Part shown: in pieces, positions 43,884 to 52,620 of the stretch
Position numbering within the stretch: the stretch's first letter is position 1
Layout of the letters: each line of letters begins with the position of its first letter
Assembly (NCBI GenBank): GCA_021325145.1
Contig: JAJPHR010000095.1
Location: forward strand, 1-64,000
Length of the DNA stretch: 64,000 nucleotides
DNA from: Verrucomicrobiota bacterium
Lineage (GTDB): Bacteria; Verrucomicrobiota; Verrucomicrobiia; Limisphaerales; Pedosphaeraceae
Reading direction: 5' to 3'
Notes under the pieces: model-generated
The model's input: only the letters and a program-made list of their open reading frames with translations
Told to the model about the DNA's origin: nothing
The model's database searches: none
Translations under genes and position numbers: made by a program

Positions 43884-44294
43884 ATGGCCGACAATATTCC
43901 CAGCCTTCCCGGCGGAGTTCCGCCCAAGCCACCTGAGTCCAAGGTCCAGCCCAAAAAGGAAACCGTCCGCATCAATTTGCCGCCGAAGCCTTCCGCTGCG
44001 CCGACCATCAAATTGCCAACGTTGCCTCCCGGCGGTCCTTCTGCCGCGCCGGGCAGCGCGCCGTTTGCGCCGCCACCAGCGGCCGCGCCGGCTGCTCCCG
44101 CCCTGCGCCCGGCGACTGCCGCGCCAGCGGCCGCCTCTCCGCAACAACGCGCCCCCGCTCCGCGCTCTGCGCCCTCGCCGGCGGCTCCCACGGTCAGCGG
44201 CTTGGACAAGGCCCTGGCGATTGTCGCCATGGTGGCCGCCCTCGCCGCCGTCGGAACGACGGTTTATTGCATGACGCTTTTCACCCCGCCTTGA
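43884..44294 (+). CDS. Pro/Ala-rich protein with C-terminal membrane anchor
   Basis: A 136-residue protein. Residues 1-105 are low-complexity Pro/Ala-rich sequence with KKETVRINLPPKP and PTIKLPTLPPG segments; residues 108-130 (LDKALAIVAMVAALAAVGTT) form a single membrane helix at the C-terminus. Small proteins of this style next to trxA and a GspF-like gene are familiar to me from Verrucomicrobiota, but no function is known. It is probably disordered on the cytoplasmic side. Confidence 0.72.
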   Translation: MADNIPSLPGGVPPKPPESKVQPKKETVRINLPPKPSAAPTIKLPTLPPGGPSAAPGSAPFAPPPAAAPAAPALRPATAAPAAASPQQRAPAPRSAPSPAAPTVSGLDKALAIVAMVAALAAVGTTVYCMTLFTPP

Positions 44295-44341
44295 TTAAGA
44301 ATGCCCTTTGAGTTTCCTTATTGCCACCGACTGATCCAACC

Positions 44342-44674
44342 ATGGCATCACCTAACATTATCACCCTGACGCCGGACAATTTCGAGCACAAGGTCCTGAA
44401 ATCCGACACGCCGGTACTGGTCGATTTTTGGGCCGAATGGTGCGGTCCGTGCAAAATGATCGCCCCCATCCTCGATGAACTGGCGGATGAATATTCCGGC
44501 CGTGTTTACATCGGCAAAGTGAACATTGAGGACCATCAAAACCTCGCCACCGAATACGGTGTGCGCGCCATCCCCACCCTGCTTCTGTTTCAGAACGGAC
44601 AGGTCGCCGAGCAAATTGTCGGCCTGCGCAGCAAGCGCGATCTCAAAGCGAGCTTCGACAAAGTGGCGGTCTGA
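44342..44674 (+). CDS. trxA: Thioredoxin
   Basis: A 110-residue classic thioredoxin with the redox centre WCGPCK (Cys34 and Cys37), the buried Asp in LVDFWAEW, and the cis-Pro in VRAIPTLLLF. The ATG at 44342 was preferred over a TTG seven codons upstream. It lies 47 bases after the Pro-rich protein gene and 23 bases before the GspF-like gene, suggesting co-transcription. Reduces protein disulfides in the cytoplasm. Confidence 0.95.
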   Translation: MASPNIITLTPDNFEHKVLKSDTPVLVDFWAEWCGPCKMIAPILDELADEYSGRVYIGKVNIEDHQNLATEYGVRAIPTLLLFQNGQVAEQIVGLRSKRDLKASFDKVAV

Positions 44675-44697
44675 ATCACCGCCCTCGCGCGGGCGTT

Positions 44698-45702
44698 ATG
44701 GCGCTCATCCTTACGCCCCGGCAACTCTCGAACCGCGCCGAGTACTATCACCAACTTGGTCAATTGACCGCCGCGGGTGTCCCGCTGATTAACTCCCTGG
44801 AAATGCTGCGCCGCAAACCGCCGGCGCGGGCCTACATCAAACCAATCGCCCAGGTTCTCGAGCATTTGGGCCAGGGCGAAACGTTCTCCGGGGCATTGCT
44901 GCGGCTCGGTCCCTGGACCCCGTCGTTCGACATCGCGCTCATTGGCGCTGGCGAACATAGCGGCCGGCTCGACGTCGTCTTCAAGCTGCTCGCCAGCTAT
45001 TACACGGACCGCGCGCGACTCCTGCGCCAGATGATCAACGACCTTTTGTACCCGGTCTTCGTTTTTCACATGGCGATTTTTCTGTTTCCGTTCATAAAGT
45101 TATTCGCGAACAACATAAATCTGTTCGGGTTTTTTCTGAGAACGTTCGGAGTCTTGATCCCGCTTTATGTCTTGATTTTCGTCATTGTTTACGCAGCCCA
45201 AGGGCGGCGTGGCGCGGGTTGGCGCGCGTTTATCGAGCGTGTGCTCGGTCCCATTCCAGTCCTCGGCACCGCTCGACAATACCTGGCCTTGGCGCGCGTG
45301 GCGGCCGCCCTGGAGGCGTTGCTCAATGCCGGCGTCACCATCATCGAAGCGTGGGAAATGGCCGCGGCCGCCAGCGGATCACCGGCCATGCTGCGGGTCG
45401 TGAAGGCCTGGAAACCGGAGGTGACCTCCGGCGTTACGCCCTCGGAAGCGGTGAACGCGTCGTCCCACTTCCCCGAATTATTTTGCAACCTGTATCACTC
45501 GGGCGAAGTAAGCGGGCAGCTCGACGAATCTCTGCGCCGACTCCACACCTATTATCAGGAGGAGGGGACGCGCAAACTTCATATGCTGGCTCAATGGGTT
45601 CCACGCTTTCTCTACCTCGCGGTCGCTTTGATGGTCGCCTTTCGCGTAGTAAACTTTTACGCCGGTTACTTTCGCCAGATCCAGGACGCGGGCGGGTTTT
45701 AA
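44698..45702 (+). CDS. Type II secretion/pilus assembly GspF-like inner membrane protein
   Basis: A 334-residue protein with two T2SSF domains: residues 12-130 (YHQLGQLTAAGVPLINSLEM, IGAGEHSGRLDVVFKLLASY) and 195-320 (ALARVAAALEALLNAGVTII, CNLYHSGEVSGQLDESLRRL), each followed by membrane helices (three in total). The family forms the platform of type II secretion and type IV pilus machines. No other core gene (GspE, GspG, PilB) is present in the window, so its cognate ATPase must be elsewhere. The prepilin-like proteins here are potential substrates. Confidence 0.9.
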   Translation: MALILTPRQLSNRAEYYHQLGQLTAAGVPLINSLEMLRRKPPARAYIKPIAQVLEHLGQGETFSGALLRLGPWTPSFDIALIGAGEHSGRLDVVFKLLASYYTDRARLLRQMINDLLYPVFVFHMAIFLFPFIKLFANNINLFGFFLRTFGVLIPLYVLIFVIVYAAQGRRGAGWRAFIERVLGPIPVLGTARQYLALARVAAALEALLNAGVTIIEAWEMAAAASGSPAMLRVVKAWKPEVTSGVTPSEAVNASSHFPELFCNLYHSGEVSGQLDESLRRLHTYYQEEGTRKLHMLAQWVPRFLYLAVALMVAFRVVNFYAGYFRQIQDAGGF

Positions 45703-45737
45703 TCTTCGTCGGCGCGCCGCCCTTCAGAGCCGGCCTT

Positions 45738-45761
45738 GAAGCGCGGCATTGATGCCGTTCC
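45738..45761. repeat. Dispersed repeat family C copy
   Basis: GAAGCGCGGCATTGATGCCG with flanking TTCC. It overlaps an in-frame upstream extension of the aminotransferase frame, which is one reason to start that gene at 45784. Confidence 0.45.
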
Positions 45762-45783
45762 ATCCCTCGCTTATTCTCCCTTC

Positions 45784-46935
45784 ATGACTTTGACCGAAGT
45801 GCTCGCCAATGAAGATCTGCGCCGGCACGAATTTCCTGTGGTGCGCGACCAGATTTATCTCGCGCATGCCGGGGATTGTCCCCTGCCGCGGCGGGTCGCC
45901 GAAGCCATTGCCAATTACGCCCGCCAATGCACCACGGGCGACCAGGAAACCATCATCTATCCCGCCATTCTCGACAGCAGCCGGAAGCTTGCGGCGCGAC
46001 TGCTCAACTCCAAACCCGAGGAAGTCGCCCTGGTCGGGCCGACTTCGCTGGCCTTGAGTTTCATCGCGAGCGGCGTGCGCTTCCGCAAGCACGATAACAT
46101 CCTCATTTACTTCGACGATTACCCTTCCAACGTTTACCCGTGGATGGCGCTGGCGGAACGCGGAGTGCAGGTGCGATTGATCAATACCCGCGAACTGGGC
46201 GTGATCCGCCCCATCGACGTCATGGGGCAGGTGGACGAGCAAACGCGCCTGGTGGCGCTGGCTTCCTGTCATTTCGTCAGCGGCCACCGGCTTGATTATC
46301 AGGCCATCGGCAAATTCCTGCGCGATCGGAACATTTTGTTTTGCGTGGACGGCATCCAAACACTCGGCGCCTTTCCGACCACGGTCGAGCATATCGATTT
46401 TCTGGCGGCGGACGCGCACAAGTGGCTGCTGGGGCCTTGCGCGGCGGGGTTGATGTACGTGCGTCAATCGCTGCAGGAATCGATGCACCCGACCGTCTAT
46501 GGCTGGCACAATGTGCGCTGCCAAAATTTCGTCGCCCAGGAGCAAATCGTTTTCCGCCACAACGCGTTGCGGTTCGAAGCCGGCACGCACAATCTGCTCG
46601 GCATCGTCGGCTTGCACGCCGCGCTGGAACTGATCCTGGAGATCGGGGTCGGTAACATCGCTGCGGAGCTGCTGCGCAAACGCGCCTGGCTTGTGCCCGC
46701 GCTGCAAGCCAAAGGCTACCAGGTGCTCGGCGCCAACTCACCGTCCGAAATGACCAGTGGCATCGTCACCTTTTTCCGCCCGGACACCGACCTTCCCGCC
46801 CTGCACCAGAAACTTGAAGCCGCGAACATCTCCACCTCGCTCCGCGCCGACCGCACCGGCCGGCGCTTCATCCGCCTCTCCCCTCACTTCTACAACACCG
46901 ATGCTGAACTGCATCGCGTGCTGGAACTTTTGTGA
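45784..46935 (+). CDS. Class V aminotransferase-fold PLP enzyme
   Basis: A 383-residue PLP-dependent enzyme related to cysteine desulfurases and isopenicillin N epimerase-like proteins. IYLAHAGDCPLPRRV is the N-terminal substrate loop region, ILFCVDGIQTLGAFP carries the PLP-pyridine Asp, and AADAHKWLLGPCAAG has the Schiff-base Lys. ATG 45784 was chosen because upstream codons lie in a family C repeat. The reaction cannot be specified; no Fe-S assembly genes are nearby. Confidence 0.88.
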   Translation: MTLTEVLANEDLRRHEFPVVRDQIYLAHAGDCPLPRRVAEAIANYARQCTTGDQETIIYPAILDSSRKLAARLLNSKPEEVALVGPTSLALSFIASGVRFRKHDNILIYFDDYPSNVYPWMALAERGVQVRLINTRELGVIRPIDVMGQVDEQTRLVALASCHFVSGHRLDYQAIGKFLRDRNILFCVDGIQTLGAFPTTVEHIDFLAADAHKWLLGPCAAGLMYVRQSLQESMHPTVYGWHNVRCQNFVAQEQIVFRHNALRFEAGTHNLLGIVGLHAALELILEIGVGNIAAELLRKRAWLVPALQAKGYQVLGANSPSEMTSGIVTFFRPDTDLPALHQKLEAANISTSLRADRTGRRFIRLSPHFYNTDAELHRVLELL

Positions 46936-46939
46936 ACTC

Positions 46940-46970
46940 CCAAAGGAGCGCGGCATGAATGCGGCGATCC
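46940..46970. repeat. Dispersed repeat family C copy
   Basis: CAAAGGAGCGCGGCATGAAT followed by GCGGCGATCC. Its first 15 bases are identical to those at 56910-56924. Confidence 0.5.
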
Positions 46971-47032
46971 GTCGCGATTGTGGAAATCTTCAGAGCCCGC
47001 GAGAATCCACTGATGGCGGAAACTCACCGCGT

Positions 47033-47806
47033 TCAACCGCCCTCGCGTTCCGCGCGCCGAAAGGCCTCAAACTCGGCCTTGAGCGGCGCCCAGTAGGCCC
47101 GGTCCTTTGCCTGTTCGACGCGCACCTCGGCATCCAGCGCTTCGCGTAGGGCCTCGATCTCTCCGGAAAAAGCGAAACGGAGCAACTGACGGCGGCTGGA
47201 TTGAGCGCGAGCTTCGTCCGGGAAGCGCTGGGCCAACTCGGCCAGGAGTTCGGGGCTCCTGGCTTCCTGTAACCAGAATTCGATCCAGTCAGGTCGAGCT
47301 GCCCCCGCATTCTCACGATAGTGAATGGCTACCAACAAATCGATAATCGGCCAATCCTTCATCCGCTGCGTTTTCTTGGCGTTCACCAAGTCAGGAACAC
47401 TCAACAGGTGAAATTCCTGGCCACTGTCCCCGGCGATTACCGTCCGGCGCTCCCATAAAACGGAAAATGGCGGCAAGTCTCGGAGGCTGGTCATGATGTC
47501 AATCCGCAAGTCTTCCACGCCGGGCGCAGCGCAGCGGAAATGGACGGCGTGCCCGCGCGCCAGTAGCGCGGGATCGAATCGGGGTACGTCGATGCGTTTG
47601 GCCTTAAGTTGCTCCAATGCGGCCCGAAGTCGGGAGAAATTCTCTTCCTGGGCGAGTAAGACAAGATCGATGTCCTTGCTAAACTGCGCCGCGCCGTAAA
47701 ACACGCAGGCCTGCCCTCCCATAAGCAGCGCCTGGACGCCATTGGTCTGGATCGTAGAAAGGACTTGTCGGATCGGGGTCGGGATCAAGGCTGCCTCCCA
47801 TGGCAA
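47033..47806 (-). CDS. Nucleotidyltransferase-fold protein
   Basis: A 257-residue protein with a minimal nucleotidyltransferase motif: LLMGGQACVFYGAAQFSKDI gives Gly30-Gly31 and, with the next residues, Asp45 and Asp47 (DID). A third acidic residue may be the Asp in LRIDIMTSL. The rest is helical and charged. Family members include antitoxin-type AbiEii/MNT proteins and substrate-adenylating enzymes. The frame opens at a TTG (47806); ATG 47722 would cut the first helix and strand of the fold. The 5' part overlaps a small gene by 128 bases in another frame. Confidence 0.78.
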   Translation of the reverse strand: MPWEAALIPTPIRQVLSTIQTNGVQALLMGGQACVFYGAAQFSKDIDLVLLAQEENFSRLRAALEQLKAKRIDVPRFDPALLARGHAVHFRCAAPGVEDLRIDIMTSLRDLPPFSVLWERRTVIAGDSGQEFHLLSVPDLVNAKKTQRMKDWPIIDLLVAIHYRENAGAARPDWIEFWLQEARSPELLAELAQRFPDEARAQSSRRQLLRFAFSGEIEALREALDAEVRVEQAKDRAYWAPLKAEFEAFRRAEREGG

Positions 47807-47903
47807 GGTATTGAGCGAATATTTTCTCGCTTTGACGAAAGCGCTCGATGGGAGTCAAATCAATCCACTCCTTCCATTCATCGGGCAGCTCTTCGAATGT
47901 CAT
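47679..47903 (-). CDS. Small protein overlapping the nucleotidyltransferase gene
   Basis: A 74-residue protein, MTFEELPDEWKEWIDLTPIE onward, with ERFRQSEKIFAQYLAMGGSL, a DPDPDPTSPFYDPDQW middle and the end GRAGLRVLRRGAV. The start and the basic GRxGxRxxRRxxV ending resemble small proteins that I recall beside nucleotidyltransferase genes in Verrucomicrobiota. Its last 43 codons overlap the nucleotidyltransferase frame. It may be a partner subunit, possibly of a toxin-antitoxin-like pair; that is inference. Confidence 0.65.
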   Translation of the reverse strand: MTFEELPDEWKEWIDLTPIERFRQSEKIFAQYLAMGGSLDPDPDPTSPFYDPDQWRPGAAYGRAGLRVLRRGAV

Positions 47904-48064
47904 GCCCTCAATTTAACAGAGCTTTTGACGAATCCAACTGAAATTGCCGCGCATCAGGGATCAGCATCAGAATTCAAGAAATCGCAGCGTGACTGCCTGG
48001 CAAAAAAAGGCTGTCCGCCAAAGCGCCGACATTGTAAGAGTGGAACCTGAAACACACCTCTCGT

Positions 48065-49579
48065 ATGAACAACGAACTCTCCGAAATCGAACAGACGCGC
48101 CGGAATTTTATTAAAACCACCGCCGCCCTCACGGGAGCCGCGGTCTGCTCCACCGACCTGCTCGCGGCCCCGGAACCGAAACCGGCCAACTCCGGGAAAA
48201 TGATTGGCATGCAGGTTGGCGCGGTTTCGTTCGTGGATGAGGGCGTCGAACAAGTCCTGGATATTTTTCAAGAGAAGGCGGCGGTCAACACCATTTTCTT
48301 GAATACCTTTTCCTATGGACGCGGTCTGGCGGGACGTCAGGTTCCCGGACAGCCGTTTCCAGACCATGGGCCGCAAGAATCCGACGAAAAAAGTTTTCAC
48401 GGCGGCAACTACGCCACACCGCACGCGGAGTATTACAAACACACGGTCTTGAAAGACACGCGCGCGTCCGACCTCGGTAACCTGGATATTTTGGAATGTG
48501 TCCTGCCCGCGGCGAAGAAGCGCGGAATGAAAGTGTTCTGCGCCTGCGAAGATGTCTTCCGGTCATCCGTGCGCGGCATTGACAAGGTCGCCGAAATCGA
48601 CCTCCAAGGGCGCAGGACGGGCACGCTTTGTTTACTGAACCCGGACGTTCGCAATTTCTGGACTGCCCTGGTTACGGATTATTGCAAATCCTATGATGTG
48701 GACGGCGTCCTGTTCTTCAACGAGCGCAATGGTCCGTTGCTGAATGCGCTGGGCGCGAGCCATTCCCAAAGTATTGCGTCCTCCCGGGTGACCTGTTTCT
48801 GCGAGTTCCATCGGCGCGCCGCGAAGGAACTGGGCCTGAGCCTCGACCGGGTTCGGGAAGGCTATGCAAAGCTCGATCAATTCATACGCGCTGCGCTCGC
48901 GGGGCAACGGCCTGCCGACGGTTACTTCGTCGAGTTCTGGCGCATTCTCGTGGATTATCCGGAATTGATGGCGTGGGACAAAGTGTTCGACCAGGCCAAG
49001 CACCAGATTCTTGCGGACGTGAACGCCGCGGTCAAAAAGGTCCGGCCTTCACTTCAGGTCGGGTTTCATATTGAACACGTTAATTCATTCAACCCAATTT
49101 TCCGCGCCACGCGCAGTTACGAGGATCTGGCGACGAAAGCCGACTTTCTGAAAATCGTCGTGTACAACAATTGCGGCGGCGAACGCTACGTTCATTTCAT
49201 CGACAACATCGCCGCCACGGTCTTCCGTGACGTGCCGAAGGAGGAGTTGATGAAGTTCAACAATCATCTGTTGAACTATGAGGAAAAGCCCTACGGGGAA
49301 TTGGCAGCCGCCGGCATGTCCGCCGATTACGTGTTCCGGGAAACCAAGCGGGCGATCGACGGCGTAAAAGGCAAATGCAAAATCCTGCCGGGGATTGACA
49401 TCGGAATTCCCACCGGACGGAGCGGGCGCATGGCAACGCCGGAAGACACTTACGCCGCCACGCAAGCCGGGCTGAAAGCGGGCGCGGACGGATTAATCTT
49501 CTCGCGCAAATATTCCGAGATGCGCCTGGCGAACGTGGCCGCGGCGGGACGGGCAGTGCGGGATTTTTCAAAAGCTTAA
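48065..49579 (+). CDS. Tat-exported TIM-barrel-like protein of unknown function
   Basis: A 504-residue protein. The N-terminus TRRNFIKTTAALTGAAVCST is a twin-arginine signal, so the folded protein is exported. Residues 45-490 alternate strands and helices as in a TIM barrel (VNTIFLNTFSYGRG, KRGMKVFCACEDVF, VDGVLFFNERNGPL, GIDIGIPTGRSG), resembling the putative glycosidase families with an unusual N-terminal barrel. Glu and Asp residues in strand ends (Glu218 region in FFNERNG) are candidate catalytic residues. No family can be named securely. Confidence 0.75.
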   Translation: MNNELSEIEQTRRNFIKTTAALTGAAVCSTDLLAAPEPKPANSGKMIGMQVGAVSFVDEGVEQVLDIFQEKAAVNTIFLNTFSYGRGLAGRQVPGQPFPDHGPQESDEKSFHGGNYATPHAEYYKHTVLKDTRASDLGNLDILECVLPAAKKRGMKVFCACEDVFRSSVRGIDKVAEIDLQGRRTGTLCLLNPDVRNFWTALVTDYCKSYDVDGVLFFNERNGPLLNALGASHSQSIASSRVTCFCEFHRRAAKELGLSLDRVREGYAKLDQFIRAALAGQRPADGYFVEFWRILVDYPELMAWDKVFDQAKHQILADVNAAVKKVRPSLQVGFHIEHVNSFNPIFRATRSYEDLATKADFLKIVVYNNCGGERYVHFIDNIAATVFRDVPKEELMKFNNHLLNYEEKPYGELAAAGMSADYVFRETKRAIDGVKGKCKILPGIDIGIPTGRSGRMATPEDTYAATQAGLKAGADGLIFSRKYSEMRLANVAAAGRAVRDFSKA

Positions 49580-49610
49580 GACGTTCCGGAAGTATCGGGA
49601 AATTGTCCTC

Positions 49611-49687
49611 GGTGGCAGGGCGGGCAGTTCTCTGCCCGCCGCTTACTTGCACACCCAACGCGGCGCGCGCGGAGTGCGCGTCCTGCC
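49611..49687. repeat. Dispersed repeat family A copy
   Basis: GGTGGCAGGGCGGGCAGTTC then TCTGCCCGCCGC forms the core hairpin, followed by GCGCGCGCGGAGTGCGCGTC and CTGCC. Confidence 0.7.
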
Positions 49688-49778
49688 TAAACGGTCGCAG
49701 TGTCAGGCGACTCTCGATGTTGAGCGTGCCTCGCAATTTTGGATTGCCATTCGAACGAAAGTCTTCCAGTTTTGCCTG

Positions 49779-50861
49779 ATGAAGCATACGAGACTTATTT
49801 TGCCTTTGGCCGCCATCTTGTTGATGTGCAGCGCCACTGCCAGAGCTGAAAACAATGGCGGAGCTTATGTGGTTTGCGTCAGCAACGAGAAGTCCGGGGA
49901 CATCACCATCATCGATGGCGCGACCGCCAAGGTGATCAACACCATCCCGGTGGGCAAACGGCCCCGTGGCATTCACGCGAGCCCCGACGGCTCGGTCGTT
50001 TATGTGGCATTGAGCGGCACGCCCATCAGCGGCCCGCCACCGCTCGATGCCGCCGGCAATCCCATCCTCGCCAAAGGCAAAGGCAAGGCCGATGACGACG
50101 ATGACGATAAGAATTCCGACCACTCCGCGGACGGCATCGGCGTGGTGGACCTGCGTGCGGGAAAGTTCCTAAGGAAGCTCCCGGCCGGCTCCGACCCGGA
50201 ACAGTTCGCGGTGACCGCTGACGGCAAGCGGATATACGCTTCGAACGAAGACGTGGCCACCGCCAGCTTGATGAATGTCGCGGACGGAAAAGTGGAACGA
50301 ATTTTCCCGGTGAAAAAGGAGCCGGAGGGCGTTGGCCTGCGTCCGGACGGCAAGTTTGTCTATGTGACCTGCGAAACGGGCGGCGATATTTTTGTGATCG
50401 ATACCAGCACATACAAGGTCGTCAGCCACCTCAATGTGCATCCGCGCCCGCGCAGCGTCGCGTTTCTGCCGGACGGAACGCGCGCGTTCATTCCCTCGGA
50501 ATCGGTTGAAGAACTCAACCTGGTCGATTCAGTCGAGCACAAGCTCTTAAAGACGATCAAATTGCCGCCTGGTTCGCGTCCCATGGGCACCGCCATGGCT
50601 CCCGACGGGAAGAAGCTCTATGTAGGCACCGGGCGCGGCGGAACGGTTTGCGTCGTGGATACGGCATCGTTCTCGGTGGTGAACACGATCAAGGTGGGCG
50701 CGCGTCCGTGGGGCGTGGCGGTTTCACCTGACGGCAAGCGTCTGTATGTGGCCAATGGGCCTTCGAACGATGTTTCGGTCGTTGATCTGGAAACCGAAAA
50801 GGAGTTGGCGCGCATCAAAGCCGGCGAAGGGCCCTGGGGCGTGGTAGTCGTGCCGAAATAA
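49779..50861 (+). CDS. YVTN-type beta-propeller protein
   Basis: A 360-residue secreted propeller. ATG 49779 gives the signal peptide MKHTRLILPLAAILLMCSAT. Repeated blades show the SPDGSVVYVAL, TADGKRIYASN, RPDGKFVYVTC, APDGKKLYVGT and SPDGKRLYVAN pattern of 40-42 residue YVTN repeats, six or seven in all. One blade has a loop of about 30 residues containing six consecutive Asp residues. Close to the PQQ-associated propeller proteins of alcohol catabolism, but no such genes are nearby. Binding function is likely; ligand unknown. Confidence 0.85.
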   Translation: MKHTRLILPLAAILLMCSATARAENNGGAYVVCVSNEKSGDITIIDGATAKVINTIPVGKRPRGIHASPDGSVVYVALSGTPISGPPPLDAAGNPILAKGKGKADDDDDDKNSDHSADGIGVVDLRAGKFLRKLPAGSDPEQFAVTADGKRIYASNEDVATASLMNVADGKVERIFPVKKEPEGVGLRPDGKFVYVTCETGGDIFVIDTSTYKVVSHLNVHPRPRSVAFLPDGTRAFIPSESVEELNLVDSVEHKLLKTIKLPPGSRPMGTAMAPDGKKLYVGTGRGGTVCVVDTASFSVVNTIKVGARPWGVAVSPDGKRLYVANGPSNDVSVVDLETEKELARIKAGEGPWGVVVVPK

Positions 50862-50907
50862 AAGAGCCCGCATTAATTCGCGCTCGACTCCCGGAGTTCA
50901 GCGGTTT

Positions 50908-50983
50908 GGCAAGGGGCGCCACTCCGTGCGCCGTGTTGGATTGCCGTACGTGCGGCGGGCAGAGAACTGCCCGCCCTGCCACC
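50908..50983. repeat. Dispersed repeat family A copy (reverse)
   Basis: GGCAAGGGGCGCCACTCCGT, GCGCCG, and the hairpin GCGGGCAGAGAACTGCCCGC followed by CCTGCCACC. Orientation is opposite to the copy at 49611-49687, and the two flank the YVTN propeller gene. Confidence 0.7.
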
Positions 50984-51021
50984 GTTGTGGAGGCGCAACT
51001 ATTGTGCGACTTTTCGGCCGC

Positions 51022-51780
51022 TTACTTATCCGCCAGTTCAATCCCGACGGGGCAATGATCCGAGCCCAGGATGTCGCAGCGGATGAAGGCGTGCTTGAGC
51101 CGGGGACGCAGGGCCGGAGAGAGCAGGAAGTAGTCGATGCGCCAACCGACGTTTCGAGAGCGGGCGCCGCTCATCGGGCTCCACCAGGTGTAATGGCCGC
51201 CGGCTTTCTCGAATTCGCGGAAGGTGTCGATGAAACCCGCTTTGATCAGCGCGCCAAAACCAGTGCGTTCTTCAATCGTGAATCCGTGGTTCCGAACGTT
51301 GGCCTTGGGATTGGCCAGATCGATTTCCGTGTGGGCCACGTTGAGGTCCCCGCAAAAAATGACCGGTTTGCGGCGCTCCAGTTTCTTCAGATAGCGCAGG
51401 AAGTCGCGGTCCCACTGCTGGCGATAAGGCAGGCGGCTGAGTTCACGCTTGGAATTGGGCACATAGACGTTCACGACAAAAAAGTCCGGATACTCAGCGG
51501 TGAGCACACGGCCTTCATTGTCGTGCTCGGCCATATTGATGCCGCACGTGACGTTGAGCGGCCGGGTGCGGCTGAAAATAACGGTGCCCGAGTAGCCCTT
51601 CTTTTGCGCGCAATTCCAATACGTGGTGTAGGTGGCCGGCCATAATTGCTCCACATCATTGGGTCCGGCCTTGGCTTCCTGGAGGCAGAGAATATCCGGC
51701 GCTTCCGCCGCCAGGTATTCGAGGAAGTTCTTGCGCAGCACGGCGCGAAGGCCGTTGACATTCCAGGAAATCAGTTTCAC
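51022..51780 (-). CDS. xthA: Exodeoxyribonuclease III
   Basis: A 252-residue AP endonuclease/3'-exonuclease of base excision repair. Active-site motifs: SWNVNGLRA (Asn), CLQEAKA (Glu), VVNVYVPNSK, VIFCGDLNVAHTEIDL (Asp and Asn), GWRIDYFLLS and GSDHCPVGI (Asp-His). Full length for the family. It starts with GTG. Convergent with the propeller gene and separated from it by a family A repeat. Confidence 0.95.
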   Translation of the reverse strand: MKLISWNVNGLRAVLRKNFLEYLAAEAPDILCLQEAKAGPNDVEQLWPATYTTYWNCAQKKGYSGTVIFSRTRPLNVTCGINMAEHDNEGRVLTAEYPDFFVVNVYVPNSKRELSRLPYRQQWDRDFLRYLKKLERRKPVIFCGDLNVAHTEIDLANPKANVRNHGFTIEERTGFGALIKAGFIDTFREFEKAGGHYTWWSPMSGARSRNVGWRIDYFLLSPALRPRLKHAFIRCDILGSDHCPVGIELADK

Positions 51781-51871
51781 GCGCGTAGATTAGCAAATGG
51801 ATTGGAAACGGGCCAAGGGTTAATGGCTCCGATTCCGGACATGCCTTGACGGTAGCGTCACCTCAGAGTTC

Positions 51872-51976
51872 GGAGTCCCGGCTTTAGCCGGTTCGGCTTG
51901 CGCATTGGCGGGCAATTTGGAAGCCATCGGCCGCGTTCCAACAAGCGAAGCTCTGGCCGGCTAAGGCCGGGACTCC
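51872..51976. repeat. Dispersed repeat family B, complete inverted-repeat copy
   Basis: The left arm GGAGTCCCGGCTTTAGCCGG (51872-51891) and right arm CCGGCTAAGGCCGGGACTCC (51957-51976) are complementary with one mismatch, separated by 65 bases. It lies between xthA and the first GYF_2-type gene. Confidence 0.65.
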
Positions 51977-52048
51977 AAACCCCAGCCTTCAGAATCGCGC
52001 TAGGCATTTGGCTGGAGATGGGTTATTGGTATGCGAACGCGGCTGCAC

Positions 52049-52531
52049 ATGTATAAAATCGTTGGAGCAGACCAGAAGGAGTATGGGCCAGTCACTGCCG
52101 GGGAGTTGCGGCAGTGGATAACGGAGGGTCGCGCCGACGCCCAAACGCTGGTGCAAGTGGAGGGCAGCCCGGAGTGGAAGCCGCTCGGCACTCTGCCGGA
52201 ATTCGCCGACGCATTTGCTGCACCGTCAGCACCCCAGCCTTTACCGACCATGGCGACCGTGCCAATACGGGAGCGGACCAACGGCATGGCGGTGGCGGGG
52301 TTGGTGCTGGCTGTGCTCGGGTTGTTTCTTTGTTGCGGTCCCATTTTTTCCACGCTGGGTCTTATCTTCTCGGCTGTCGCCTTGAGTCAAATCAACCAGA
52401 ATCCCGCGCAACGCGGGCGCAGCCTGGCCATTGCCGGCATTGTTCTATCCATACTTGGCTATCTGATCTTTGTTGGACTGCTCTCAACCAGGTTCGTCTG
52501 GCGCGGCAGACGGCGGCATCGTTTCTTTTAG
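52049..52531 (+). CDS. GYF_2-domain membrane protein (paralogue 1)
   Basis: A 160-residue protein. Residues 1-53 form a GYF_2 domain (MYKIVGADQKEYGPVTAGEL, GRADAQTLVQVEGSPEWKPL) and the C-terminal part has two membrane segments (about 80-105 and 125-145) of the DUF4190 type. The ATG at 52049 was chosen because the MYKI start is shared with the three paralogues downstream. GYF_2 domains bind proline-rich peptides in other proteins; the partner here is unknown. First of five co-directional membrane genes. Confidence 0.85.
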   Translation: MYKIVGADQKEYGPVTAGELRQWITEGRADAQTLVQVEGSPEWKPLGTLPEFADAFAAPSAPQPLPTMATVPIRERTNGMAVAGLVLAVLGLFLCCGPIFSTLGLIFSAVALSQINQNPAQRGRSLAIAGIVLSILGYLIFVGLLSTRFVWRGRRRHRFF

Positions 52532-52620
52532 GCGCATGCGCGCGCATCCATACGCGAACATTGCGCCCGGATTTGGATTGGACTAGCATCCAGCGCGAAG
52601 GCAAAACCCGGTAAACAACC

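Noticed and set aside
45736..45783. Upstream start for the class V aminotransferase
   Set aside because: The added codons lie within a family C repeat, and the enzyme's conserved part begins after MTLTEVL.
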